Below are positions 37,393 to 46,085 of a DNA stretch of 64,000 bases, in pieces (within the stretch, counting starts at the first letter, position 1; each line of letters opens with the position of its first letter). The notes under the pieces are model-generated. The model did not search any database, had not been told where the DNA came from, and saw nothing but the letters and a program-made list of their open reading frames with translations. The DNA comes from CAVSUZ01 sp963791885. GTDB lineage: Bacteria; Pseudomonadota; Alphaproteobacteria; Acetobacterales; Acetobacteraceae. Location: the NCBI GenBank assembly GCA_963791885.1, contig CAWBUL010000006.1:2542001-2606000 (forward strand), given 5' to 3'. A program made the position numbers and the translations under genes.

Positions 37393-38373
37393 ATGACGCG
37401 ACTGCTTCGGCTGCTGACGGCGATGCTGGGCCTGGCTATGCCGGTGCTGCCGGCGGCTGCGCAGAATTTGATGAAGGCGGATGTCGCGGGATCGACCACG
37501 TGGTGGGGCCAGATTCCCATCATGGTTGCGATTGATAAGGGGTTTTTCAAAGACGCCGGGCTGGATGTGAGTTTGCGGCCGATCATCGCTTCTTCCGACC
37601 GTATGGCGGCGGTGGCGGCGGGTTCGGTGGTGTTCAGCAATCTCGGGCGGATTGCGGTGATCGCCAACATGGCACGGGGTGATCAGAGCTTCTGGTATTT
37701 TGCGAATATCGATGACTCGCCGGGCAATGAGGGCTGCTGGGCGCGGCCGGGGTTTACGTCCTTCCAGCAATTGAAGGGCCATAAGGTCGCGGCGAACACG
37801 TCAGCCGAGATCACCATGGACGGGCTGTTGCAGAACGCCGGGATGACGGAGAAGGACATCCGGTTCGTCAATCTGCCGCCCGATCAGATGGCGCCGGCAC
37901 TCAGCAAGGGTGACGTGGATGCGGCCTGTGTCTGGCAGCCACTGCTCGATGGGCTGAAAACGGCGGTGCCCGATGGAAAGCTGCTCGGGTTGGATAGCGA
38001 GACGCCGATCGGGCAGAAGTTCCACACGATGGCGTCGCCGGACATCGTTATTATCTCCCGCAGCTTTGTGCAGCAGCATCCCGATGCGGCGAAGGCTCTG
38101 GCAGGCGCGCTGTTGAAGGGGGCCGACTATACGAACAGCAATCCCGAGGACACCGCCGAAACGGTAGCTCACTATTTTCACAAGCCACCGCAGCAGGTCC
38201 TGAACGCCATGAAGACGTTCAAGTATTTTGGGACCAAGGAATGGCCGCAGCATATGCAGGTTCAGACCGAGCAGATGCAGTACCTGGCGAATGTGGTGAG
38301 TGACAGCGGGAAGATACCGGAGCAGCCCGACGTGAAGAAGTGGGAGAATACGAGCTTCGTGCCGACGCCTTGA
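37393..38373 (+). CDS. ABC transporter substrate-binding protein (SsuA/NMT1 class)
   Basis: A 326-residue periplasmic protein. A signal peptide (MTRLLRLLTAMLGLAMPVLP..., cleavage near AAA) is followed by the family pattern IPIMVAIDKGFFKDAGLDVS, TSFQQLKGHKVAANT, KGDVDAACVWQPLLDGLKTA and SRSFVQQHPDAAKALAGALL. Proteins of this class bind sulfonates, nitrate, taurine, thiamine precursors or related small compounds. The ATG at 37393 follows GGGGAGGGGAGC. Permease and ATPase genes follow directly. Confidence 0.92.
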   Translation: MTRLLRLLTAMLGLAMPVLPAAAQNLMKADVAGSTTWWGQIPIMVAIDKGFFKDAGLDVSLRPIIASSDRMAAVAAGSVVFSNLGRIAVIANMARGDQSFWYFANIDDSPGNEGCWARPGFTSFQQLKGHKVAANTSAEITMDGLLQNAGMTEKDIRFVNLPPDQMAPALSKGDVDAACVWQPLLDGLKTAVPDGKLLGLDSETPIGQKFHTMASPDIVIISRSFVQQHPDAAKALAGALLKGADYTNSNPEDTAETVAHYFHKPPQQVLNAMKTFKYFGTKEWPQHMQVQTEQMQYLANVVSDSGKIPEQPDVKKWENTSFVPTP

Positions 38374-38391
38374 AGGGAGGGGAGGGGCGCC

Positions 38392-39237
38392 GTGAAGGCG
38401 GGGGGCCTCCCGCTCGCAGGGCTTCTGCGACAGGAAAGAGCGACACAGAGACGCACAGAGAAGAGACAGAGGGCCGCGAAGGGTGTGGCGCTGCTGATCA
38501 GCGCCGGCGCGGTGGGGCTCTTCGTGTGGGCGTGGTACGCGGCGACGCGTTATGGCGCTGTCTCTCCCGTGTTTCTGCCGGCGCCGCAGACGGTCTGGCG
38601 CGCGGCGGCACGTCTCGCGGCCAGCGGCGATCTGCTGAACGATGTGCTGATTTCGTCGCAGCGCGTGTTCCTGGGATTCGTGCTGGCCGCTGTGGTGGCG
38701 ATCCCGATGGGCGTCGTGATGGGCGTGTGGTGGCCGGCCAAGGCGATCATGGCTCCATTCATTTCGCTGCTGCGGCCGCTGCCGTCCATCACCTGGATCC
38801 CGCTGACCATCCTGTGGCTGGGCATCGGTGAATCGCAGAAAGTGGCGATCGTCTTCCTGGGGTCGTGGATCTACGTGTTGATTGCCACCTATGAGAGCAC
38901 GCGGCGTATCGATCCGCTGCTGGTGCGTGCCGCGCGGAATTTGGGCGCGTCGGACATCGCGGTGATGCGGGAGGTCATCCTGCCCGGTGCACTGCCGGGT
39001 ATCATCACCGGTCTGAAAATCACGCTCGCGATCTCCTGGTCGTGCGTGCTGTCGGCCGAGATGGTGGCGGCACAGGACGGGCTGGGCGCGCTGATCTGGC
39101 AGGCCAAGGACTGGGGCAATCTGGCGCTGGTTCTGGTCGGCATGGTCTGCATCTCCATCACCGTATTGATCGCCGACTTTGCCGCTCGGTTGATCGAACG
39201 CGCGCTGTTGCCGTGGGAGCGGCACCGGCACTCCTAA
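38392..39237 (+). CDS. ABC transporter permease (SsuC/TauC class)
   Basis: A 281-residue inner-membrane permease with about six hydrophobic helices. PVFLPAPQTVWRAAA follows the first helix, and the EAA loop that contacts the ATPase reads AARNLGASDIAVMREVILPGA. The start is GTG at 38392. Its TAA overlaps the ATG of the ATPase (TAATG, 39235-39239). The about 30-residue basic N-terminal extension before the first helix is longer than usual. Confidence 0.92.
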   Translation: MKAGGLPLAGLLRQERATQRRTEKRQRAAKGVALLISAGAVGLFVWAWYAATRYGAVSPVFLPAPQTVWRAAARLAASGDLLNDVLISSQRVFLGFVLAAVVAIPMGVVMGVWWPAKAIMAPFISLLRPLPSITWIPLTILWLGIGESQKVAIVFLGSWIYVLIATYESTRRIDPLLVRAARNLGASDIAVMREVILPGALPGIITGLKITLAISWSCVLSAEMVAAQDGLGALIWQAKDWGNLALVLVGMVCISITVLIADFAARLIERALLPWERHRHS

Positions 39238-40061
39238 TGGCGCCCATCCTGGCCGCTCGCACCGTCACGAAGAGCTTTGCCGCGGGACGCGGGGCGCCGA
39301 TGGTCGCGGTGCAGGATTTATCGCTCGATGTCGATGAGGGCGAGCTGGTCTGTCTGCTTGGTGCGTCGGGCTGCGGCAAGTCGACGATCCTGAACATGTT
39401 TGCGGGATTCGTTGCGCCTGACAGCGGCGAGCTTCTGCTGCGCGGCGACCCGATCCGCGGCATCGAGCCGCGCTGCGGCGTGGTGTTCCAATCCTACGCG
39501 CTGTTTCCGTGGAAGACGGTCCGCGGCAACGTCGCGTTCGGTCCGCGCATGCAGGGGCTGTCGTCGGCGGAATGCCGCCGTCGCACCGAGCACTTCATTC
39601 GCATGGTGAATCTGGCGGGTTTCGAGGATCACTATCCGGCGGAACTGTCAGGTGGGATGCAGCAGCGCGTGACCTTGGCACGGTGTCTGGCAGCCGACCC
39701 CGAGGTGCTGCTGATGGATGAGCCGTTCGCCGCACTCGATGCCATGACGCGGCAAGTGATGCAGGAGGAATTGCTGCGCATCCACGTGGAAAGCGGCAAG
39801 ACCATCCTGTTTATCACTCACAGTTTGGATGAGGCGCTGATTCTGGCGGACCGCATCATCGTGCTGTCGGCCCGGCCCGGGCGCGTAAAGGCCGTGATCG
39901 CCAATCATCTGCCGGTGCCGCGCGGCGTTCCCGTGCAGCTCTCCGCCGAATATGCGGCGTTGAAGGCGCGCGTGTGGGCTGAGGTGGAGAGCGAGGTTCG
40001 CCGGCACGCCGACCAACTTGTTCCGGAGAGCCGAAAGAATGTCGAAGCACGATTTCCCTGA
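39237..40061 (+). CDS. ABC transporter ATP-binding protein (SsuB/TauB class)
   Basis: A 274-residue ATPase with Walker A GASGCGKST, Q-loop VVFQSYALFPWKTV, signature LSGGMQQRV, Walker B VLLMDEPFAALD and H-loop LFITHSLDEA. All catalytic motifs are intact. The closing sequence LSARPGRVKAVIANHLPVPR is characteristic of the nitrate/sulfonate/taurine subfamily. It completes the importer encoded from 37393. Confidence 0.94.
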   Translation: MAPILAARTVTKSFAAGRGAPMVAVQDLSLDVDEGELVCLLGASGCGKSTILNMFAGFVAPDSGELLLRGDPIRGIEPRCGVVFQSYALFPWKTVRGNVAFGPRMQGLSSAECRRRTEHFIRMVNLAGFEDHYPAELSGGMQQRVTLARCLAADPEVLLMDEPFAALDAMTRQVMQEELLRIHVESGKTILFITHSLDEALILADRIIVLSARPGRVKAVIANHLPVPRGVPVQLSAEYAALKARVWAEVESEVRRHADQLVPESRKNVEARFP

Positions 40062-41194
40062 GCAGGAGTTTCGCGAACGCCAGGCGCGCACCCGTGCGGC
40101 GATCGAGGCGGCGGGAACTCGACTGGTTCCTCGTGATCAATCCGGTCTCGCTGCACTGGCTGATCGGGTCGGATACGAAGGGCTATACGTCGTTCCAGTG
40201 CTTGCCGATGTCCGCGCGGCCGGGCCGCCTGGTGATGTTCGCACGGGAGACGGACCGCAATGAGCTGGAAGACGACACGCTGATCGACGAGATGCGTGGC
40301 TGGAACGGACGCGAACCCGAGGACCCGATGGAAGGGTTTGCGCGGTTCATCCGCGATCTGGGTGTGTCAGGGCGGGTGGGGATGGAGGTCCCGTCCTGGT
40401 ACCTGCATCCGCATCAATACCTGCGCATCAAGGCGATGCTGGGCGATGCCCTGGTTGCGGAGCGCAATACGCTGGTGCTGGACCTCAAGCTGGTGAAGTC
40501 GCCGCGCGAGCAAGCGTATGTGCGGGAGGCGGCGCGGATTGCCGATGCATCGCTGGGCGCGCTGCTGGGGCGTGTGGCGGAAGGGCGCACCGAATTCGAA
40601 CTTGCGGCCGCGGCGTTCGACACGTTGTTGTCGCAAGGCAGCGGCCTGCCCGCCAGCACGATGAACCTGGTCACCGGCGAGCGGTGCAGCACGGTGCTCG
40701 GCGCGCCGACGACAAGGCGGCAGCGGCCTGGCGATCCGGGCCATGTGGAAGTCGCGGCGGCGGTGCGGCGGTACACCTCGACCATCGGGCGGGTGTGGAG
40801 CCTCGGCGCCCCGAGCGCCCGGCTTCGCGCGTTGCATGACGTGGTTCGGCGTGCGTCCGACGCGACGATTGCGGCGATGCGTGACGGGGTGCCGGCCACC
40901 GTGCCGCACGAGGCGGCCAAGGCGGTGTTCGTCGAGGCCGGGCTGGATCACTACCGCCAGCACACCAGCGGCTACGGTATGGCGGCAGGATTCCCGCCGT
41001 CCTGGGGCGAGCCGGTGAACATGTTCGGCGGCAATACCTACACCCTGCGTACAGGGATGGTGGTGTCCGTCGAACCGAACCTGTTCATCCATGAAGAGCG
41101 GATCGGCGTACGGCTGATCGACAATGTTCTGATCACCGCGGAGGGGGCGGAGCTGCTGTCGCCGCGTGCGCGGGACCTGGTCGTGATCGAATGA
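40039..41194 (+). pseudogene. M24 family (creatinase/ectoine hydrolase-like) gene with an N-terminal frameshift
   Basis: From the ATG at 40039 the frame reads MSKHDFPEQEFRERQARTRA and then loses sense; near 40115 the coding sense moves to the frame that continues to 41194 (LDWFLVINPVSLHWLIGSDT onward). The second part holds nearly the whole creatinase N-terminal domain and the pita-bread domain (SPREQAYVREAARIADASLG; HTSGYGMAAGFPPSWGEPVN; SVEPNLFIHEERIGVRL). The canonical GxGH and acidic metal ligands of aminopeptidases are replaced, as in creatinases and ectoine hydrolase. An ATG at 40094 could still give a 366-residue protein lacking only about 25 residues, so function may be retained. It overlaps the ATPase gene and the next gene (ATGA). 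Confidence 0.65.
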
Positions 41195-42501
41195 CGCACC
41201 AGCCTTCCGACGACCGCTCGCCGCCGCCGCGCGCCTACACGGCCGGCGTGACGCTGGCGAAAACGGCAGGGCCGTTGCAGACGGATCGGCGGACCGATGT
41301 CGCGGTGATCGGTGCGGGCTTCACCGGCCTGTCGACCGCTCTGCATCTGGCGGAAGCGGGTGCTTCCGTGACGGTGCTGGAGGGCAGGAGCGTGGGATGG
41401 GGCGCCTCGGGCCGGGCGTTCGGTCAGGTGGTCCCGTATCTCAAGCACGACGAACGATCGATCGTGGAGCATTACGGCAAGGACGACGCCGTTCGGATTC
41501 TCGATGCGGTCGCTCGCGGGCCGGACCTGGTATTCGACTTGATCGAACGGCACCACATTGCCTGCAACGCCGTGCGCACGGGATTGATTTTCGCGGCACA
41601 TGTGGATGGCGCGTCCGCCGGGCTGGAGCGACGTGCCAGGTTCTGGCAGGCGATCGGGGCGCCGGTCCGCATGCTGGAAGGTGCCGCGTGCGAGGCCGCG
41701 ATCGGATCATCCTTCTACCGCGCTGCCCTGCTCGATGAGCGCGGAGGGCACATCAATCCGTTCGCCTACGCGGCCGGACTTGCCCACGCCTCGATGCGGG
41801 CCGGCGTGACGATCCACGATGACACGCCGGTGCGCGCCATCGAGCCGAACGGAACCGGTTGGCGGGTTCGCGGCAGTTCAGGTGCCGTGCAGGCGGGCGC
41901 GGTGGTGATCGCCACCAACGCCTACACCACCGAGTTGTGGCCGGGTCTGCGCGAGAGTGTCGTGCCGGTCCGTGGCCATGCGATGGTCAGCGCCCCGTTG
42001 AGCGATAATGATGTCAGGCGGATGATTCTGCCCGGCGGTCAGTCGCTGACCGACACACGCCGCCTGTTCTCCGGCATCCGCCTGCTCCCCGATGGCCGGC
42101 TGCATGCCAGCGGCGACGGGCCTCTGTTCGGGCCTGAGCGAAGCCCATACCAGGAGCAGATCGCCGCCCGGGTCCGCTCGCTCTACCCTTTTCTGGACGA
42201 TGTCACTTGGGAAGAGCGTTGGAGCGGATGGATTGCATTGACGCGCGACCAATTCCCGCGCCTGCACGCGCTGGCGCCGGGTGTCTATGCGGCGCTTGGC
42301 TATAGCGGACGCGGGATTGCGGCCGCGACGCTGATGGGGCGCGATCTGGCACGGTTGATTACCGGTGGGGCAGACCCTGTGTTTCCGGCCTCGCCGCTAC
42401 GGAAGCTCGCGTTTCACGCGTTCGCTCCGATGGGAGTTTCCGGTGTCGTCCGGTGGTATCGGATGCGCGACGCGGCTGAACTTGGGGTACGTCAATCTTG
42501 A
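41191..42501 (+). CDS. FAD-dependent oxidoreductase (DadA/glycine oxidase-like)
   Basis: A 436-residue flavoprotein with an N-terminal FAD dinucleotide fold VAVIGAGFTGLSTALHLAEA and VTVLEGRSVGWGASGRAFGQ, a middle VVIATNAYTTELWPGL and a C-terminal FAD site YAALGYSGRGIAAATLMGRD. Relatives oxidise secondary or primary amines such as sarcosine, glycine, D-amino acids or gamma-glutamylputrescine. It overlaps the M24 gene (ATGA) and closes the unit LLM-ABC importer-M24-oxidoreductase, which suggests catabolism of a small N-containing solute. Confidence 0.9.
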   Translation: MTHQPSDDRSPPPRAYTAGVTLAKTAGPLQTDRRTDVAVIGAGFTGLSTALHLAEAGASVTVLEGRSVGWGASGRAFGQVVPYLKHDERSIVEHYGKDDAVRILDAVARGPDLVFDLIERHHIACNAVRTGLIFAAHVDGASAGLERRARFWQAIGAPVRMLEGAACEAAIGSSFYRAALLDERGGHINPFAYAAGLAHASMRAGVTIHDDTPVRAIEPNGTGWRVRGSSGAVQAGAVVIATNAYTTELWPGLRESVVPVRGHAMVSAPLSDNDVRRMILPGGQSLTDTRRLFSGIRLLPDGRLHASGDGPLFGPERSPYQEQIAARVRSLYPFLDDVTWEERWSGWIALTRDQFPRLHALAPGVYAALGYSGRGIAAATLMGRDLARLITGGADPVFPASPLRKLAFHAFAPMGVSGVVRWYRMRDAAELGVRQS

Positions 42502-42803
42502 TTAGGATGCCGCAAATGCCAGAGCCGCTCATGCGCGGCGACCAGACTTTCCATGTTCTTCCGGCGCGACCCGTCCGGTGTGAGCGGCTTGCGCGACAGC
42601 ATCATTTCCAGAATGCGCAACAGTTGGTCGGCAACCTCAAGATCCCCCTGGTCGCATGCCTGGTGGAACGCGATGAGGATCTTGTCCGACAACCTGCGCG
42701 TGTAGCGCACCGTGGTTGCGGCCTGGGGTGCGTCTTCCCGGATTAACTCCTCCTGTACCTGGCTCACCCCGGCTCCCTCCGTTGGCGGCGAATCGCGCTC
42801 CAT
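42492..42803 (-). CDS. Conserved small hypothetical protein
   Basis: A 103-residue helical protein: YTRRLSDKILIAFHQACDQG, DLEVADQLLRILEMMLSRKP and KNMESLVAAHERLWHLRHPN. The pattern is widespread in Rhodospirillales as an uncharacterised protein and the frame has a good codon bias, so I regard it as a real gene. It overlaps the convergent oxidoreductase gene by 10 bases and lies downstream of nrdB on the same strand. Confidence 0.7.
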   Translation of the reverse strand: MERDSPPTEGAGVSQVQEELIREDAPQAATTVRYTRRLSDKILIAFHQACDQGDLEVADQLLRILEMMLSRKPLTPDGSRRKNMESLVAAHERLWHLRHPNQD

Positions 42804-42863
42804 TCCTGATCAAGATGCTGGAAAAGGCAATCAAGCCCCCGTTATTTGGATGCTAAATTAGCG

Positions 42864-43928
42864 TTATTCCCTGAGTGTTTGTCTCAATGGGCAGATTTTG
42901 CAAGTGAGGCGTCTCCAGGATGGGACAAGTCCACGGGGCTTGACGAGGGCGAATTCGAAGGCTTCGTCCCATGTGCCGATCGTTGACGCCTTGCTGTACT
43001 CCGTTGCGCGGTTTTCGAAAAAATTCGCATGCTCGACCGCGTTGAGCATCTCGTCGAGCCAGGGAAGCGGATTGCGGGCGATCTGATAGATCGGATTCAG
43101 GCCAAGCTGGATCAGGCGGCGGTCGGCAATAAAGCGGATGTACTCCTTCACCTCGCGCGCCGTCAGCCCCTCCACCGCGCCTTCCGCGAATGCGAGGTCG
43201 ATGAACGCATCCTCGTGGTCGACGATCGTCGCGCAGATGGCATAGATTTCCCTCTTCAGTTGTTCGGTCCAGATATCCGGATTCTCCTGCACGAAGGTGC
43301 GGAACAGGCGGATCACTGAAATGCAGTGCAGGCTCTCGTCGCGGACCGACCAGGAGATGATCTGCCCCATACCCTTCATTTTTCCGAAGCGGGGGAAGTT
43401 GAGCAGGATGGCGAAGGAGGCGAAGAGCTGGAGGCCTTCGGTGAAGGCTCCGAACGCGGCCAGGGTTTTTGCGATCTCGAACCGGCTGGTGACCGAGAAG
43501 CCCTGCATATAGTCGTATTTGTCCTTCATCTCCTTGTATTTGAGGAAGGCCTGGTACTCCGTTTCCGGCATTCCGATCGTATCGAGAAGGTGACTGTATG
43601 CCGCGATGTGGACGGTTTCGATGTTGGAAAAGGCCGACAGCATCATCAGCACTTCGGTCGGTTTGAAGACCTGGCTGTAGTGCTTCATGTAGCAGTTGTT
43701 CACCTCGACATCGGCCTGGGTGAAGAAGCGGAAAATCTGGGTAAGCAGACTGCGTTCGGGCTCGGTCAGGTTGCGGTGCCAGTCCTTCACGTCATCCGCC
43801 AGGGGCACTTCCTCCGGCAGCCAGTGGACGCGCTGCTGGGTCAACCAGGCTTCGTACGCCCAGGGGTAACGGAACGGCTTATAGACGGGATTTTCCGTGA
43901 GCAGATCGGCGCGGGCCGGCTGGTCCAT
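42864..43928 (-). CDS. nrdB: Ribonucleotide-diphosphate reductase subunit beta (class Ia)
   Basis: A 354-residue R2 protein. The diiron ligands are in TQADVEVNNCY (Asp/Glu), SNIETVHIAAYSHLL (Glu and His, with the radical Tyr), FTEGLQLFASF (Glu) and VRDESLHC (Glu, His). It supplies the tyrosyl radical for deoxynucleotide synthesis with an R1 (nrdA) subunit, which is not in this window. After GTWDEAFEFA the last about 25 residues are rich in Arg and Cys and do not look like the usual acidic C-terminus that docks on R1; a frameshift there is possible but unproven. A candidate NrdR box lies 30 bases upstream. Confidence 0.92.
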   Translation of the reverse strand: MDQPARADLLTENPVYKPFRYPWAYEAWLTQQRVHWLPEEVPLADDVKDWHRNLTEPERSLLTQIFRFFTQADVEVNNCYMKHYSQVFKPTEVLMMLSAFSNIETVHIAAYSHLLDTIGMPETEYQAFLKYKEMKDKYDYMQGFSVTSRFEIAKTLAAFGAFTEGLQLFASFAILLNFPRFGKMKGMGQIISWSVRDESLHCISVIRLFRTFVQENPDIWTEQLKREIYAICATIVDHEDAFIDLAFAEGAVEGLTAREVKEYIRFIADRRLIQLGLNPIYQIARNPLPWLDEMLNAVEHANFFENRATEYSKASTIGTWDEAFEFALVKPRGLVPSWRRLTCKICPLRQTLRE

Positions 43929-43957
43929 GACTTGGAGTCGCTCCTAAGAGACGGTGA

Positions 43958-43973
43958 GTATCATATATAGTGG
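43958..43973 (-). promoter_or_regulatory. Candidate NrdR box upstream of nrdB
   Basis: On the minus strand the sequence reads CCACTATATATGATAC, close to the NrdR consensus acaCwAtATaTwGwgt, and it starts about 30 bases upstream of the nrdB ATG. NrdR boxes normally come in pairs spaced by 31-32 bases; I could not find a convincing second copy. Confidence 0.45.
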
Positions 43974-44169
43974 GGCCGGACCCTGCCAACCCCAATATCC
44001 AGTGATGGTTCGACGAATCGGGATCTCTGCTCGACCGTCTCCCTGGGCGGCATAAAGGTTAAATTTCCATTGATACGTTTAACACTTTTACGACTTATTC
44101 CGGGTTGACCACGTGTGTGTAAACCGCGTTTGATCCGCGCGCGCTCCTGCCCGCCGGAAGGGACCGGTC

Positions 44170-45623
44170 ATGACAACCGAAACGTTTGTCGAATTCACGT
44201 TCGAAGCGGCGCACGCGTTGCCGCCCTTCGCGCCATTGCATGGACATTCTTTCAAGGCCGCTCTGTACCTGAGGGGTGAGCCAGATCCTGTCTATGGCTG
44301 GTCGCACAACCTGTATGAAGTGGAGGAAGTGATTGCCGAGGTCAAACAATCGGTGGATCACCGGTACCTGAATGACTTCATTGAGGCGCCATCCATCGAG
44401 AATGTCGCCCGTTGGCTCTGGTCGCAGTTCGAACCGTGCATTGACCTCGATCACTTCAAGGACGTCAACGACACCCTGGGTCATCCCGCAGGCGACGCAC
44501 TATTGCGGGCAGTGGCCGGTCGTCTTCGTAACTGCATTCGCGACTCCGACGTGGTGGCGCGGCTTGGCGGCGATGAGTTCGCCATTCTTCAGATCTCCGG
44601 CAATCAACCCGACGCGGCGGAGAGTCTGGCGCAGCGTATCGTGGAGAGCCTCGCGCAAACGTACGATGTCGATGGTCATCCGGCGGTTGTCGGGGCGAGC
44701 GTCGGCGTATCCTTTGCAACGGATGCCAGCGCCTCGCCCGATATACTGCTGAAATGCGCCGATATGGCGCTGTATCGCGCGAAATCGGACGGGCGGGGCC
44801 GCTACCGCTTCTTCCAGGCCGAGATGGATGCCGAACTGCAGGCGAGAAAGGCCATCGAACTCGATCCGCGGGAAGCGCTCGGGCGCAACCAGTTCGACGT
44901 TTTCTATCAACCGCAGTTCGACATTGCCCGCGGGCAGGTGAGCGGTTTCGAAGCGCTGCTACGCTGGCGCCATCCGCAACGCGGCATGGTGCCGCCCGAT
45001 CAGTTCATTCCCATCGCGGAGGAACTGCAGCTGATTGGTCAATCAGCGAATGGGTGCTGCACAAGGCCTGCGCCGACGCCACGAGTTGGCCCGAGCATGT
45101 GAATATCGCCGTCAACCTTTCGCCGATGCAGTTCTATGGCGGAGACCTGGTGGAAACCGTGCGGGACGCATTGGCCTCCGCGGGACTGGCGCCGAGCCGG
45201 CTGGAATTGGAAATCACCGAATCTGCCCTGCTGGAGCATGACGAGCATGTGCTTGCGGCCTTGCACAGGCTGCGCTCGTTCGGCGTGCGAATCGCGCTCG
45301 ACGATTTTGGAACGGGATACTCAAGCCTGAGCTATCTGCGCAGCTTCCCGTTCGACAAGATCAAGGTGGACCAATCTTTCGTCCGTGAGATCGGGCGGCG
45401 GCCGGACTGCCTGGCCATCGTTCGCTCGATTGCCGATCTGGCCCGGCAGCTTGGCATGACCACTGTGGCCGAAGGCGTTGAGACGCAGGAACAACTCGTC
45501 GCGGTCAGGGACGCGGGATGCACGGAAGTGCAGGGCTATCTGCTGGGCCGCCCGGGACCGCGGGCCGCCGTGGCGGACGGGTTCGAACGCGCGTCCGAAC
45601 TGCAGGAGTTCATGGCCGCGTAG
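44170..45623 (+). pseudogene. Chimeric frame: PTPS/QueD-like domain - truncated GGDEF - EAL (EAL frameshifted)
   Basis: Residues 1-88 form most of a 6-pyruvoyl-tetrahydropterin synthase/QueD domain: EFTFEAAHALPP, LHGHSF (zinc histidines), SVDHRYLNDF and SIENVARWLWSQ. It lacks the last about 30 residues, and no Cys is present where QueD has its catalytic one. At residue 89 the same open frame enters a GGDEF domain at CIDLDHFKDVNDTLGH, i.e. missing its first about 35 residues, with an intact RLGGDEFAIL. An EAL domain follows (FEALLRWRHPQ). Near 45040 a one-base deletion moves the rest of the EAL domain (ISEWVLHKACADAT, DDFGTGYSSLSYLRS, AEGVETQEQL) to another frame ending at 45623. Most simply, a deletion fused two genes and the product then decayed. 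Confidence 0.75.
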
Positions 45624-45689
45624 ATTCGGGCAGCTGAACAGGCCGACCGGTGGTCGCGCTGCAGCAGGCCAGGGTCAGCCGGGACGCCC
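45624..45689. other. Short spacer, nothing seen
   Basis: Spacer between the EAL frame end and a minus-strand glycosyltransferase remnant. No terminator is evident. Confidence 0.3.
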
Positions 45690-45955
45690 GACGACGAATG
45701 CATCCACGCAGAGACCGCGAGGTTGTGGAGACGCTCCAGCCCCTCATACAATGCGGCCGGAGGTCACTGCTTAACCCGCGCAATCAGCGGGCTGGAACGT
45801 CCAAACCCCGTCCGTCCGAGACCCATCCGTTCGAGATCGGGCGGACCAACCAGAATGGTTTTATGGCCCTGCCGCTGAAGCGCCGCTATCCGTTCGCCGA
45901 GATGCCGTGCGTGGCTCTCGGGAGAGGTGATTCGATGATGAAGGGCAATTCGCAT
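45690..45955 (-). pseudogene. Glycosyltransferase N-terminal remnant
   Basis: The minus-strand frame from 45955 begins MRIALHHRITSPESHARHLG and continues ERIAALQRQGHKTILVGPP, the typical first strand and nucleotide-free lobe of GT-B glycosyltransferases, but stops at 45764 after RVKQ. A neighbouring frame continues with PAALYEGLERLHNLAVSAWM, as expected after that position in such enzymes. The rest of the gene is gone. The sequence resumes as unrelated DNA below about 45690. Confidence 0.45.
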
Positions 45956-46085
45956 CGAGAGCGACGATCTGTGAATTTCACGGCCCCTTCTGGTGCTCCG
46001 ACCGCCCGCGCAACCATATTCGAGAGCAGGTGTGGAAGGACTGTCGTGGTTTTCAGTTAACCGCGACGAAGATTGGAGGCATCAC

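Noticed and set aside
40039..40120. Programmed frameshift in the M24 gene
   Set aside because: No slippery heptamer or downstream structure is apparent at the switch point; an indel is simpler.
44050..44169. PreQ1 or other riboswitch before the PTPS-like domain
   Set aside because: I could not find a conserved aptamer pattern or expression platform in the leader; the weak GGTTAAA/TTTAAC repeat is not enough.
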